Source of the DNA: CAADGY01 sp900696665
Lineage (GTDB): Bacteria; Acidobacteriota; Terriglobia; Bryobacterales; Bryobacteraceae
DNA length: 50,945 bases
Reading direction: 5' to 3'
NCBI GenBank assembly: GCA_035063885.1
Contig: JAPSFM010000029.1
Span: forward strand, 1-50,945
Numbering within the stretch: the stretch's first letter is position 1; each line of letters begins with the position of its first letter. Positions 23,327 to 31,649 of the stretch are shown piece by piece. The notes below the pieces were generated by a model. The model was not told the origin of the DNA. It ran no database searches and worked only from the letters and a program-made list of their open reading frames with translations. The position numbers were made by a program, and so were the translations under genes.

Positions 23327-24925
23327 TTATCTTCTCCGGAACTCATGTCTTTTTGCCGTCCACCGCGCCTGAAGGTACTCGCCCATATCGAGCGTTCCAG
23401 AAATACTGTCACCGGCGACTTTGCCCGTGAACTGAAACATGAGCGAATCGCCATGGCGCTCCGTGTAAGCGCTGAACAAGCGTACTTCGTCACCGCTGAT
23501 CGATCCGCCCAAGTCGCGTGAAACGAAGTCGCCCTGATGCGTTCCCTCAATACGGCCGTCCTGCTGTTTCAGATACAGAACGTGATCGGAACCGGAAGCG
23601 AGGTAGTCGATATGAACATTCCAGCGGCCCGTGAGATCGGCGGCCGGCGGGCGGACAGGCGGGTCTTCGTGCTTGGGGGGATTCTTGAGAGTCGCATACA
23701 GCCGGTCTGCGACAATCTTTTCGTCACCAGCCGACATCTGGTACGGAACGACGGAGACGCCGGTTTGGGTTCCGCCACCCATGCCCCGGCCGCCGCCGGT
23801 GGGTAGTGCAATACGCGGTTCCGTATCGAGCAGATGCCGGGCAACATCACGCCCGCTGATGCCCAGGCGAGCAGAATCCCAACTAATGACGAGGAAGGGC
23901 GTGCGATTGGAAAGCCCTTTGGGCTCGCGCACCGAAGTGGTCACACCATCGATTCCCGATAGCCGTTTTGCCACGTGATCCAGCCGCGCCATCCACTGTT
24001 CCCATTCGGCCTTGTGGTCCCGTTTCATCCACATTTCGACTGCCATGAGCATTCCCATGGCCTCTTCCTTGCCGATCTTCATCGAACGCGCAAAGCCATG
24101 GTGTGGAGAACTGTGGACCCATGCCGCCTGCACCAGACTCTTCCTGCCCAGCAGCAGTCCTGCCGTCTGCGGACCGCGAATGCACTTGCCGCCGCTATAA
24201 GCTACCAGAGTGGCGCCGTTTTCGAGATGCACGTTGGGCACGGTCAGAATTTCAGCGGCGGCATCCACCAGCACGGGCACATTGCGTTGTTTCGCAGCAT
24301 CAGCAATCGCGCGTGTCGACAACGGCCCGGAGTCCGCCTGGGGGCCGGCAAGGATATAGATCATCGCGGTTTTCGGGCCAAAGGCGGCTTCAAGCTCTTC
24401 CGCGGTTCCCACCTCGAGGATCTTCGTGCCCACACAGCGCACCGCCGCATCGTATACGTTGCGGGAATGCTTTGGGATAATGACTTCGTCCCTGGGAAAT
24501 CCGCTCAGATTCGGAATGCGCACATGCAGGTCGGGATTGCCGCCCGCGACACAGGCCGCGGTAGCGTGCGTCAGCGCTGCCGCGCATCCGCAGGACACCA
24601 TGCCCCATTCCGCTTTCGTCAATTCCGCGAGCCGCGCTCCGATCGCGTCCATTAGTTCGTCAATGTGGACGTGGTGCTGAGAAGCTTCGACCATCGCGGC
24701 GCGTACTTCAGGGAGCATGAGCGATCCGCTGATGATCGTAAAAGTGCCGCGGGCGTTGATGAGGGGCCGTACGCCGATGGACTGGTAAAGATCCGAGCCT
24801 AACTTCAATCCAGCGGCGGAAGCGCTTGCTCCGGCCGAAGGACGAAACAAACCACCGAAAGCCGCAAGCACTCCGCCGTGAAACAAATCGCGGCGCCCGA
24901 GGCGCTTTCTCAGAAAGCCATACAT
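23327..24925 (-). CDS. Exported SelA-like PLP-dependent protein with C-terminal extension
   Basis: Residues 45-430 resemble the SelA/DgaE branch of fold-type I PLP enzymes: GVRPLINARGTFTIISGSLM, GCAAALTHATAACVAGG (cofactor phosphate site), VPVLVDAAAEI with the PLP aspartate and VAYSGGKCIRGPQTAG with the Schiff-base lysine. DgaE is a D-glucosaminate-6-phosphate ammonia lyase, so a lyase, not selenium transfer, is likely. The N-terminus FLRKRLGRRDLFHGGVLAAFGG looks like a twin-arginine signal, which fits export with a bound cofactor. The last 100 residues (LTGRWNVHIDYLASGSDHVLYLKQQDGRIEGTHQG, in pieces) form an extra beta-rich domain not found in SelA. GGGAGG precedes the ATG. It is paired with the amidohydrolase downstream. 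Confidence 0.85.
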   Translation of the reverse strand: MYGFLRKRLGRRDLFHGGVLAAFGGLFRPSAGASASAAGLKLGSDLYQSIGVRPLINARGTFTIISGSLMLPEVRAAMVEASQHHVHIDELMDAIGARLAELTKAEWGMVSCGCAAALTHATAACVAGGNPDLHVRIPNLSGFPRDEVIIPKHSRNVYDAAVRCVGTKILEVGTAEELEAAFGPKTAMIYILAGPQADSGPLSTRAIADAAKQRNVPVLVDAAAEILTVPNVHLENGATLVAYSGGKCIRGPQTAGLLLGRKSLVQAAWVHSSPHHGFARSMKIGKEEAMGMLMAVEMWMKRDHKAEWEQWMARLDHVAKRLSGIDGVTTSVREPKGLSNRTPFLVISWDSARLGISGRDVARHLLDTEPRIALPTGGGRGMGGGTQTGVSVVPYQMSAGDEKIVADRLYATLKNPPKHEDPPVRPPAADLTGRWNVHIDYLASGSDHVLYLKQQDGRIEGTHQGDFVSRDLGGSISGDEVRLFSAYTERHGDSLMFQFTGKVAGDSISGTLDMGEYLQARWTAKRHEFRRR

Positions 24926-24951
24926 GTGCCGTTCCTCCCTTGCCGCTCGTA

Positions 24952-25878
24952 TCAGCGGGTGAGATCGACTACTGCATAATACTCCAACTCAGGCAGCGTA
25001 AACTCGGTGGCGTCGCTGGTGGAGACGAAGTCCGCGAGTCGGGCGTCCGGAAGCCGGAATGCCCGCAATTCCGGTTTGGTATAGTGTCCGCGGACGCGAA
25101 CACGGACACTGGCCGCGCGCCGTCCGCCCCCGTAGTTCAGCAACTCGACTCGCAGCCGGCTGCTGTTGCCCGTGAGCCGCGCGATCACCACCTCACTGCC
25201 GAAAAGCCTGACTGACCGCGCGTTATCTCCAAGAGCCTGACGAATTTTCTGCGCCATTTCACTGGGGTCGGCCGCTTCCTCTTTCGGGAACTTCGGAGAA
25301 CCGATTTCGACGTGCAGGGGCAGCGATGGATCCGGCGCGGTAACAACCCGGAACAGCAGGTTCCGGCGCATCATGAGATTCATCACCTCTCCCGCTTCAT
25401 CGGATTGATCATCGATGAAACCGATGTCGGCCACGGGTGGCAGCTTTGTATCGCCCACACGCTCGAGAAATGCGAGCATATGGCCCAAGGGTTCCAGACC
25501 GGCGGCGTCGGTGTGCACCATGGCGTCCGCGCCGTAGGCGAACGCTTCAGCGGCCGCCAGCGCCGCGGACGGCCCGGGAGCCTCGTAGAAAAAGTGTCCT
25601 CGCGGGTTCCGCAGAAATTGCCAGCCGTTCAGGTCGATCCAGGGGCTGCGCGTGGCCGATGCTTCGTTTACACGAAATTGCACGCCGGGTTTCAGCAACC
25701 GGACTGCGCCGGCCGGATCAACACCGCGCACCTCTACGCCGAGACGCTTTCTCCAGGCTGACTCCATTGAAGATGGGACCGCCACGCGGGTGATGCCGGC
25801 GGCCTTCAACTGATCCGCCGTTTCGGGACCTTGGTCCCAAAACAGCACCGGCAGGAGCGCAAAACAGAGCAGTGTCAT
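24952..25878 (-). CDS. Secreted protein of unknown function
   Basis: Starts MTLLCFALLPVLFWDQGPET, a short signal-like segment, overlapping the DUF362 gene stop by four bases (ATGA). Internal sequence such as ADQLKAAGITRVAVPSSM, WQFLRNPRGHFFYEAPGPSAALAAAEAFAYGADAMVHTD and the glycoside-hydrolase-like C-terminal beta part (LRVELLNYGGGRRAASVRVRVRG, in pieces) resembles proteins with a TIM-barrel-like core and a beta-sandwich tail, but no catalytic motif can be named. It sits between the DUF362 and SelA-like genes on the same strand, so it may share their pathway. Confidence 0.65.
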   Translation of the reverse strand: MTLLCFALLPVLFWDQGPETADQLKAAGITRVAVPSSMESAWRKRLGVEVRGVDPAGAVRLLKPGVQFRVNEASATRSPWIDLNGWQFLRNPRGHFFYEAPGPSAALAAAEAFAYGADAMVHTDAAGLEPLGHMLAFLERVGDTKLPPVADIGFIDDQSDEAGEVMNLMMRRNLLFRVVTAPDPSLPLHVEIGSPKFPKEEAADPSEMAQKIRQALGDNARSVRLFGSEVVIARLTGNSSRLRVELLNYGGGRRAASVRVRVRGHYTKPELRAFRLPDARLADFVSTSDATEFTLPELEYYAVVDLTR

Positions 25879-26990
25879 AGCTCAATATCTTTCCGGCGTA
25901 TTTTGCCCATATCGTATACTCCCAGGCCCAGTTTTGACGCGTATTCCACGTGTCCGGGTTCGCGGATGAATGCATTCACAGACTTGTCGGGCCGCCGCAC
26001 GTTCTTTACCCTTTCGGGCGACCGGTCCCAAATAGAAGGCGCCCCCTCCGCTTTTCTCTTCTCCTCGATGGCGTCGATCAGAAGGCGATCCATCGCCACC
26101 GGGTCCGTGCCGAACATCATCCGTTTGGGAAAGAAACGGAACCTCGGGTCCATCGAGAACGGTCCCGCGTGCCAAACGGCACGCAATCCGTCCATTATGT
26201 TTAAAACAGTAATGGAGGGCAGCGGTTCTACGGAAGCCAGGGTCCCGATGAAAGAGTAGGTATTTGTCTTTTCCGAGCGGTGCGACCGGGCCACGTTCGA
26301 AAAGTCGCCATAGGCAATATTCTTAAGACAACCTGTGACGCCGGATGCCTGGTGCTCCTTCAGGTTTGGGACGTTGACGATCTTGGTGAGCTTTTCGGCA
26401 ACCAGCCGGACGAGATTGGACCGCGTGTCATCTTCGCCGAAGAAATCCACGTCAACGTAGGTGTTCGGATCATAGCCGAGGATGGAGCCCCGCGCCTGCT
26501 CGGCCGCGGTGATTTGCACTCCTTCCGGCACGTATTTCTCATAGCCCACACTTCTCATCTGCCCCTGGAACCGCTCATAGATATAGATCTGGCGCGCGGG
26601 GACGCCAACCGCCATCAATCTCTCCACGATACCGGCTACGACTTCCGGCGAGGACATGATGTTCGGTGCGCCCGAGCAGTTCACCTTTATCCCGACGACG
26701 TCCTTGGAGGTGATAAAGCGCGCCCAGGCGTCGCGGTCGTCCTTATCGCCGGTCAGCGCCTGCATGCCTCGCGCCAGCATTGCGCGGACTACCTCGGCAT
26801 TTACCTTGCCTGAACTCACGTCGATGGAGTCCTCCGCGTGGACGTTCACCACTTGGCCGCGGTAGCGCCCGGGCATACCGGGATTGGCCGACGGCTTGAA
26901 CTTTGAAACGATGCGGTACTTGGGGATTTCCTGCGTAGCCGGCGCCAGCGGCGCGGCGCCGGCGATGTACAAGAAAGCACGTCTATTCAT
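25875..26990 (-). CDS. DUF362-domain protein, Tat-type signal
   Basis: A 371-residue protein of the DUF362 family, whose members are linked to iron-sulfur or nucleoside-modifying chemistry without a settled reaction. ATG 26990 is chosen because GGGAAG precedes it and a twin-arginine-like signal follows (MNRRAFLYIAGAAPLAPATQ). Family features: VGIKVNCSGAPNIMSSPEVVAGIVERL, VPNLKEHQASGVTGCLKNIAYG and FGTDPVAMDRLLIDAIEEKR. Exported DUF362 proteins are frequent in acidobacterial and planctomycete genomes. It overlaps the next gene by four bases and follows the small 86-residue gene after 16 bases. Confidence 0.85.
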   Translation of the reverse strand: MNRRAFLYIAGAAPLAPATQEIPKYRIVSKFKPSANPGMPGRYRGQVVNVHAEDSIDVSSGKVNAEVVRAMLARGMQALTGDKDDRDAWARFITSKDVVGIKVNCSGAPNIMSSPEVVAGIVERLMAVGVPARQIYIYERFQGQMRSVGYEKYVPEGVQITAAEQARGSILGYDPNTYVDVDFFGEDDTRSNLVRLVAEKLTKIVNVPNLKEHQASGVTGCLKNIAYGDFSNVARSHRSEKTNTYSFIGTLASVEPLPSITVLNIMDGLRAVWHAGPFSMDPRFRFFPKRMMFGTDPVAMDRLLIDAIEEKRKAEGAPSIWDRSPERVKNVRRPDKSVNAFIREPGHVEYASKLGLGVYDMGKIRRKDIEL

Positions 26991-27006
26991 GTTTTTCTTC
27001 CCAGAA

Positions 27007-27267
27007 TCACCTGAGCAAGTGCTCGTATTCCGACAGATCCAGACCAAGGCTCTCGATTTGCTGCGGAAGGGTGGAGCGAAGCGCCTCGGGCGTCTTTTCG
27101 ATCCACGCAGCGATGACTGTCTCCACTCCTACACGCTGCTTGCTCTCTTCCTCTGCCATCTGCTCCGCTGTGCGCCGGATATCCTGTCCGGTGGTCTCCC
27201 GTACAGGCCGTGGAGTGCGCAGCAGGATGCTATTCAAAAGCTCTTCAGCGGCGTCATTCCAGTTCAC
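27007..27267 (-). CDS. Small helical protein, possibly PCP_red-like
   Basis: An 86-residue, highly charged, helix-rich protein. The segment LLRTPRPVRETTGQDIRRTAEQMAEEESKQRVGVETVI (seen here in parts) loosely follows the light-independent protochlorophyllide reductase C-terminal helical module (PCP_red), found alone in many non-photosynthetic bacteria and fused to Fe-S proteins. That assignment is tentative. No signal peptide or cysteines are present, so it does not bind a cluster. It is encoded just upstream of DUF362 on the same strand. Confidence 0.6.
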   Translation of the reverse strand: MNWNDAAEELLNSILLRTPRPVRETTGQDIRRTAEQMAEEESKQRVGVETVIAAWIEKTPEALRSTLPQQIESLGLDLSEYEHLLR

Positions 27268-27288
27268 AGTTCGCTATCTTAGCAGGAC

Positions 27289-28770
27289 TTAGTCTACAGC
27301 CGAGAGTCTTGGATCGGGCACTGGGTAGCCGATCGCAAAATGATAGACGACCTGGCCTTCTCCGGTTTCAAGCTCAAGGTATTGATGTGCGCGTTCGTCG
27401 AAAAACGCCCCGATGCCCGTCGCCCCGAGTCCCAGTGCTCCGGCGGCCAGATACATCCTGTGACCCACGGCGCCCGCCTCGAAATGCACGTAGCGGTATC
27501 CGCGGTCGCCATGGAGGCGGGCAGCGCGCTCGAGATCGCCGGTAATTGAAAGCGCCACACAGGCGTTTCCGGCGAGATCCTGTCCCAGGCTGAGCCCCGC
27601 GGCCGCCACACGCTGATCGCCGGAGCGGATTCGCTCGACCGCCGATTCACCGGGCCAGTACCGGTACAGGCCCGGCTCGAGACCTTCGACGCGGTGCACA
27701 TAAAGGTACATCCGGAGGAAAGAGCCGGAGCTGAAGTCGCTGGCGAGCGAACCGCTGGCGGCCTGAAGAATGGCAGACAACTCACTGAGCGTCATCGACG
27801 ATTCTCCACCGATGAAATCCAGAGCCGAACGCCGCCGCCGCGCGACATCTCCAAACGCGGCAGCGGACGCCGCGGGTTCCGGTAATCGGGCGCCGCCGGA
27901 CGGGACTACGCCGGCGGGCGGGCCGCCCTGCACCGGCATCTCGACCAACCGTTTCGTAGCTGAATGAATGCTGTCAATGAGGGGGTATGAGCCGGTTCTT
28001 TCAGAAAGCCGGTTGGGCTCGCCGCCGAACCACGACGGCGTTCTGGTAGCCGGTTCAGCGGCCGGAATCGCACCGCGTAATTCGATGAGCAGCATCGGCC
28101 ATTCGTCCTGGGCGAAGCCGCAACGGCTGGACACTTCATCGTCGGCGAAACAGCCGAATGCATGAGCCTGGCAGCCAATGGCGAGAGCTGCCGCGGCCAA
28201 CGCCTGCCAGGCGTGGCCGATGTCAAGCAGGCAATAACGATACGCGCGGTTGCCGTACTTCCATACTTCGCGCCACGCGATGCTGGTCATCACAAACAGC
28301 AGCGGCACGGTATTCTGCTCGCCCGGTATTTCGAAGAACCCGGTTGCACGCTGCTCGGCCATGTGAGACGAGACGCGGTAGTGGTAGAGTCCATCAGGCC
28401 AGTTCTTGAGCCCCCGCGTCACGAAGTGGAACTCCGTAGGATGCAGGTTTCCGGAAGACGGGTTTACGCGAAGCGCGTATTTGTAACCGGTGGACGGAAC
28501 GATCTTGGCTGCGCTGATGGCGGCGGAATAGAACAACAGTTGAGACAGAAACGGCGCACCTTCTGTGGTTTCAACCTGCCCTTTGATACCACTCAGAACC
28601 TGTAGCGCCGGGATGGAGGGCGGGGGCGGGCCGGCAGGCAAGTCCAGCACCGGCACGCCCTCGTAGTGCCGGAACGGATCCGGCATATTGTTCCAGTCAA
28701 GAACGTGCTGCGAACGCCGGAGGGATTCGACGCTGTGCCTGGTCGCTTGGTGATACTCCCGCCACATCAC
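27289..28770 (-). CDS. SagB-type double nitroreductase-fold oxidoreductase
   Basis: A 493-residue protein with two tandem nitroreductase-like domains. The N-terminal one starts WREYHQATRHSVESLRRSQHVLDWNNMPDPFRHYEG, then has YALRVNPSSGNLHPTEFHFV. The C-terminal one has FGDVARRRRSALDFIGGESSMTLSELSAIL, where RRRSALDF resembles the FMN-binding RRSxR/F start of these enzymes, and ends VYHFAIGYPVPDPRL. This is the SagB/ThcOx organisation; the best studied SagB enzymes oxidise azolines in peptide toxins, but most stand-alone members have unknown substrates. No cyclodehydratase or precursor peptide gene is nearby. It is divergent from the VWFA gene. Confidence 0.85.
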   Translation of the reverse strand: MMWREYHQATRHSVESLRRSQHVLDWNNMPDPFRHYEGVPVLDLPAGPPPPSIPALQVLSGIKGQVETTEGAPFLSQLLFYSAAISAAKIVPSTGYKYALRVNPSSGNLHPTEFHFVTRGLKNWPDGLYHYRVSSHMAEQRATGFFEIPGEQNTVPLLFVMTSIAWREVWKYGNRAYRYCLLDIGHAWQALAAAALAIGCQAHAFGCFADDEVSSRCGFAQDEWPMLLIELRGAIPAAEPATRTPSWFGGEPNRLSERTGSYPLIDSIHSATKRLVEMPVQGGPPAGVVPSGGARLPEPAASAAAFGDVARRRRSALDFIGGESSMTLSELSAILQAASGSLASDFSSGSFLRMYLYVHRVEGLEPGLYRYWPGESAVERIRSGDQRVAAAGLSLGQDLAGNACVALSITGDLERAARLHGDRGYRYVHFEAGAVGHRMYLAAGALGLGATGIGAFFDERAHQYLELETGEGQVVYHFAIGYPVPDPRLSAVD

Positions 28771-28956
28771 TCAGCTTAGCAGTCCTATTCGGAATTACGG
28801 TGACTTATCTAATGCCGCTTGCCGGCGAGCGCGGCTCGGTTTCCGGGCGACCCCAGGGAGCGGTCCCGTTGAAACCAGACCGTTCCCGGCCGCGTACACA
28901 ATATCGAGCAGTGCCTTCCCGTTCCCCTGTTCAGGCCGGCTCGGAAGGGAGCGTTG

Positions 28957-30354
28957 ATGGGGCGTGGATATTGTCTCCTGATTTTCTTTTTCGGTGCGGT
29001 GGGCCTTGTCCCCGGCGCCACGGAGGAAGCCTCATCGCACGATAAGAATGTCGTTTTTCGGAGCGATGTTGCGCTGGTCCGGGTAGACGCACAGGTGCTC
29101 GACCGCAACAACCGCGCCATTACCGGCCTTCACGCCGAAGACTTTGTTCTGCGGGACGAAGGCCAACCGCAGCAAATCCGGAACTTCGAAAGCGAGGAAA
29201 TGCCGGTTGACGTTTTGCTGCTGCTCGATGTCAGCGGGAGTATGCGTCCGCATGTCGAGCGGATTGCATCCGCGGCACACCAGGCCCTGGCCGTGCTCTT
29301 GACCGGAGATCGTGTTGCCATCATGGTTTTTGACCGCTCGACGCGAATCCGTCTTCCGTTCCGTGCCAACCGGCAGGAGGTGCAGAGCGGCCTGGACGCC
29401 GTGGTGCGCGAGGAAAGCTTCGATGGCGGCACCGACATTACACGTGCTCTGATGGATGCATCCCGCTACATTGCGAAAGAAGCGCGGCGGGAAGCGCGGC
29501 GGGAAGCGCGGCGCGCCATTGTCATTCTCACGGATGACCGGACCGAGCGCGGGCGCGATGAAGCGGGTGTCTCCCGTGCCCTGGCGGAAGCCGATGCGGT
29601 GCTCAGCGCGCTCCTTGCGCCGGATGCCATGCGCCGCCGCTCCGGTTATCCGGGGCCGCACGGCGGCGGCACATGGCCTGGTGGAGGTTCCATGGGCGGT
29701 CCTTTAGGCGATATCATTTTCGGCCGGCGCCGCGGCCCCTACGGAGGAGGCGGTAGAACGGGTCCCGTAATTCTGGGACCGCAAACCACTTCGGCGGGCA
29801 CCGCGGAGATTGCGCGTTCTTCCGGTGGAGACGCAATGAGCGTCGACGACGCTGAAGCGTTCGAGACTACACTGGTCCGAATGCGGCAGCGGTATGCCCT
29901 GCACTTTTATTTGCCCGATGGGACTCATCCCGGGCAGGAACGCAACATCACGGTTGAACTGGCAAGCGCCGCCGGGCGGCGCTACCCCGGTGCGGAAGTA
30001 CGATACCGGCGCACCTATCTTTCTCCGGGCGGAGCCGGCACATCCGATCCAATCCTGATCAGTCAAGTTCCGGATAATCCTCGGGCCGGACCGGAAGATG
30101 GCGAACCTCCGCGTCTCAAGAGACGGAGAGGCGTCAGCGAAGCCTCAACCAGGCCGGCGAGGGGACCGGTGACGGTGGATGCCGAACGCACCGGCCACCC
30201 GCACGCGAACGCGAACGCTCAGGACATGCACGCGCCTCGCGGAGGCTGGCGCCGTATCGACGAAGCCGCCGCGCCGGCGGATCCTCCGCCCGCGGCCCAG
30301 CCGGACGCCGAACCGGGCCGCTGGCGGAAACTGGAACCGGGCGAGGAGCCCTAA
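28957..30354 (+). CDS. VWFA-domain secreted protein
   Basis: ATG 28957 follows GGAAGGGAG; the signal peptide is MGRGYCLLIFFFGAVGLVPGA. Next comes a beta-rich segment (FRSDVALVRVDAQVLDRNNRAITGL) common to acidobacterial VWFA-related proteins. A von Willebrand A domain runs from about residue 85 with the MIDAS motif DVSGSM, a threonine/aspartate pair in GGTDITRAL and ILTDDR. A Gly-rich linker follows residue 225 and the C-terminus is a Pro/Arg-rich low-complexity tail (DPPPAAQPDAEPGRWRKL). Metal-dependent protein or matrix binding outside the cytoplasm is the expected role. It contains a small in-frame 12-base tandem repeat at 29479. It is convergent with the TonB-receptor remnant. Confidence 0.85.
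   Translation: MGRGYCLLIFFFGAVGLVPGATEEASSHDKNVVFRSDVALVRVDAQVLDRNNRAITGLHAEDFVLRDEGQPQQIRNFESEEMPVDVLLLLDVSGSMRPHVERIASAAHQALAVLLTGDRVAIMVFDRSTRIRLPFRANRQEVQSGLDAVVREESFDGGTDITRALMDASRYIAKEARREARREARRAIVILTDDRTERGRDEAGVSRALAEADAVLSALLAPDAMRRRSGYPGPHGGGTWPGGGSMGGPLGDIIFGRRRGPYGGGGRTGPVILGPQTTSAGTAEIARSSGGDAMSVDDAEAFETTLVRMRQRYALHFYLPDGTHPGQERNITVELASAAGRRYPGAEVRYRRTYLSPGGAGTSDPILISQVPDNPRAGPEDGEPPRLKRRRGVSEASTRPARGPVTVDAERTGHPHANANAQDMHAPRGGWRRIDEAAAPADPPPAAQPDAEPGRWRKLEPGEEP
29479..29514 (+). repeat. 12-base tandem repeat, three units, in the VWFA gene
   Basis: GAAGCGCGGCGG occurs twice perfectly and once with a final C. It encodes three EARR tetrapeptides (EARREARREARR) in the helix before the VILTDDR strand. 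Being in frame, changes in copy number would lengthen the helix without breaking the gene. Confidence 0.9.
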
Positions 30355-30364
30355 GCGAGGCCCC

Positions 30365-31390
30365 CTACCACTCGAAACGTACGCCCAGGCGGAACGACCT
30401 CGCTCCCGGCTGGTCACCTGTCGAGGAGCCGTTTACACCTCCGACGCAGCTGATGACGCCGACATTCGCCACCTGGCTGATATTGACCGCCGGGTTGCTC
30501 CAGTTTGGATGATTGAAGAAATTGGTCGCCGTCATCTCCAATCGCCGGCGCATCTTCTCCGTAAAGATGAAGTTCTTGTGGAACCCGGTATGCCAGACAT
30601 TCACATCCGGGCCTTTGATGACGCCCTTCGCCGACGTGCCGAAGTTTCCCACATCCGGAGCATCGAACGCGGACGGATCAAACCACTGATTCACGCCGCG
30701 CCGGTCTGACGGCAGGTTGGCATTCCGTAGAAGATCGGGCCGGATTGTAACGTTCGCCGGCGTCCTGCTGTTAGTTGGATTCCGGCCAGTCCACTGAGGC
30801 GTGAGGAACTGTCCGGAGAAGTAGCTGTAGATACCGCTGACTTCCCACCCGTCAACAATCAGGTTCGTCAGCCGCGAGGCGCCTGAAAGGAACGTACGGC
30901 CGCGGCCGACCGGAAGTTCATAGATGAAGTTGAGATTGTAGCGGTGCGTCGGAATGTCCTGGGATACCGCCACTTCGCGGCTGCGGTCAAACGGATTTTC
31001 CAACGACTGGCCGCGTTCAAGATCGAAGATGTCCCACGCCCAGGTCCACGACGTTTGGAAGTACAGCCCGCGAGAGAAGCTACGCTCGGCTTCGACCGTC
31101 AGCCCGTTATATTGATGTCCGGCGCCGTTGGTGAAGTAGCTGATGCCGGGATACTGCGGGAACGGCCGCGGTTTGTCGATGAAGGGCCGGTCATTCGGAA
31201 CGGGCGAATTGTAGTTCTAGTTGTAGTCGCCTTTCCACTTGTTCGTCCCGATATAGGAGGCGCGGAAACCGGCGCCCCAACGCTGATGCTCGATCGTCAC
31301 GTTGTACTGCATGCTGTACGGCATCAAAAGATTGGAAAGGGTCGGCCAAACGGGAGCCTTGACATGCGTCTCCGCCTGACTAGAATAGGT
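30365..31390 (-). pseudogene. TonB-dependent receptor C-terminal remnant with in-frame TAG
   Basis: Beta-barrel sequence of a large acidobacterial TonB-dependent receptor: MQYNVTIEHQRWGAGFRASY, YNGLTVEAERSFSRGLYFQT, SWTWAWD, VDGWEVSGIYSYFSGQF and a C-terminal FRLGVRFEW. Only the last 340 codons remain of proteins that are normally about 1000 residues, and upstream the frame is closed by TAA at 31391-31393. Within the remnant a TAG at 31217-31219 interrupts KGDYN-NYNSPVPND, where a Gln codon is the simplest ancestor. An open stretch from ATG 31003 remains but lacks the plug and signal. It is almost certainly non-functional. Confidence 0.85.
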
Positions 31391-31405
31391 TTATTCTTTT
31401 GAGTT

Positions 31406-31552
31406 ATGGCCAATTGCGAACACAGCCGAACGGAGGTAATTGCCAGGCGGGACGGCGTCGATTACGTACGGTGCCTGGGGTGCGGACAGGTGTTTGAGGC
31501 CGATGACCTCGACCCGGTTCCGGCGAGCGAAGAGGACGACCAAGCGCTCTGA
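31406..31552 (+). CDS. Small zinc-ribbon-like protein (48 residues)
   Basis: ATG 31406 starts MANCEHSRTEVIARRDGVDY, followed by VRCLGCGQVFEADDLDP and an acidic tail ending at TGA 31550-31552. Cys4/His6 and Cys23/Cys26 form a plausible CxH plus CxxC zinc-binding set, as in many short bacterial zinc-ribbon proteins. TTGAG before the ATG is a weak ribosome-binding site. It overlaps the end of the remnant region on the opposite strand and ends 97 bases before yvcK. Function is unknown. Confidence 0.6.
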   Translation: MANCEHSRTEVIARRDGVDYVRCLGCGQVFEADDLDPVPASEEDDQAL

Positions 31553-31649
31553 AATCCTAGATGTGCGAACATAGATTTGTACTGGTGGCCCGCAGCATGG
31601 CAGTGCTGAACGGAGCTAGCTAAGAGCGCACAAATAAGGCATTTGACGA

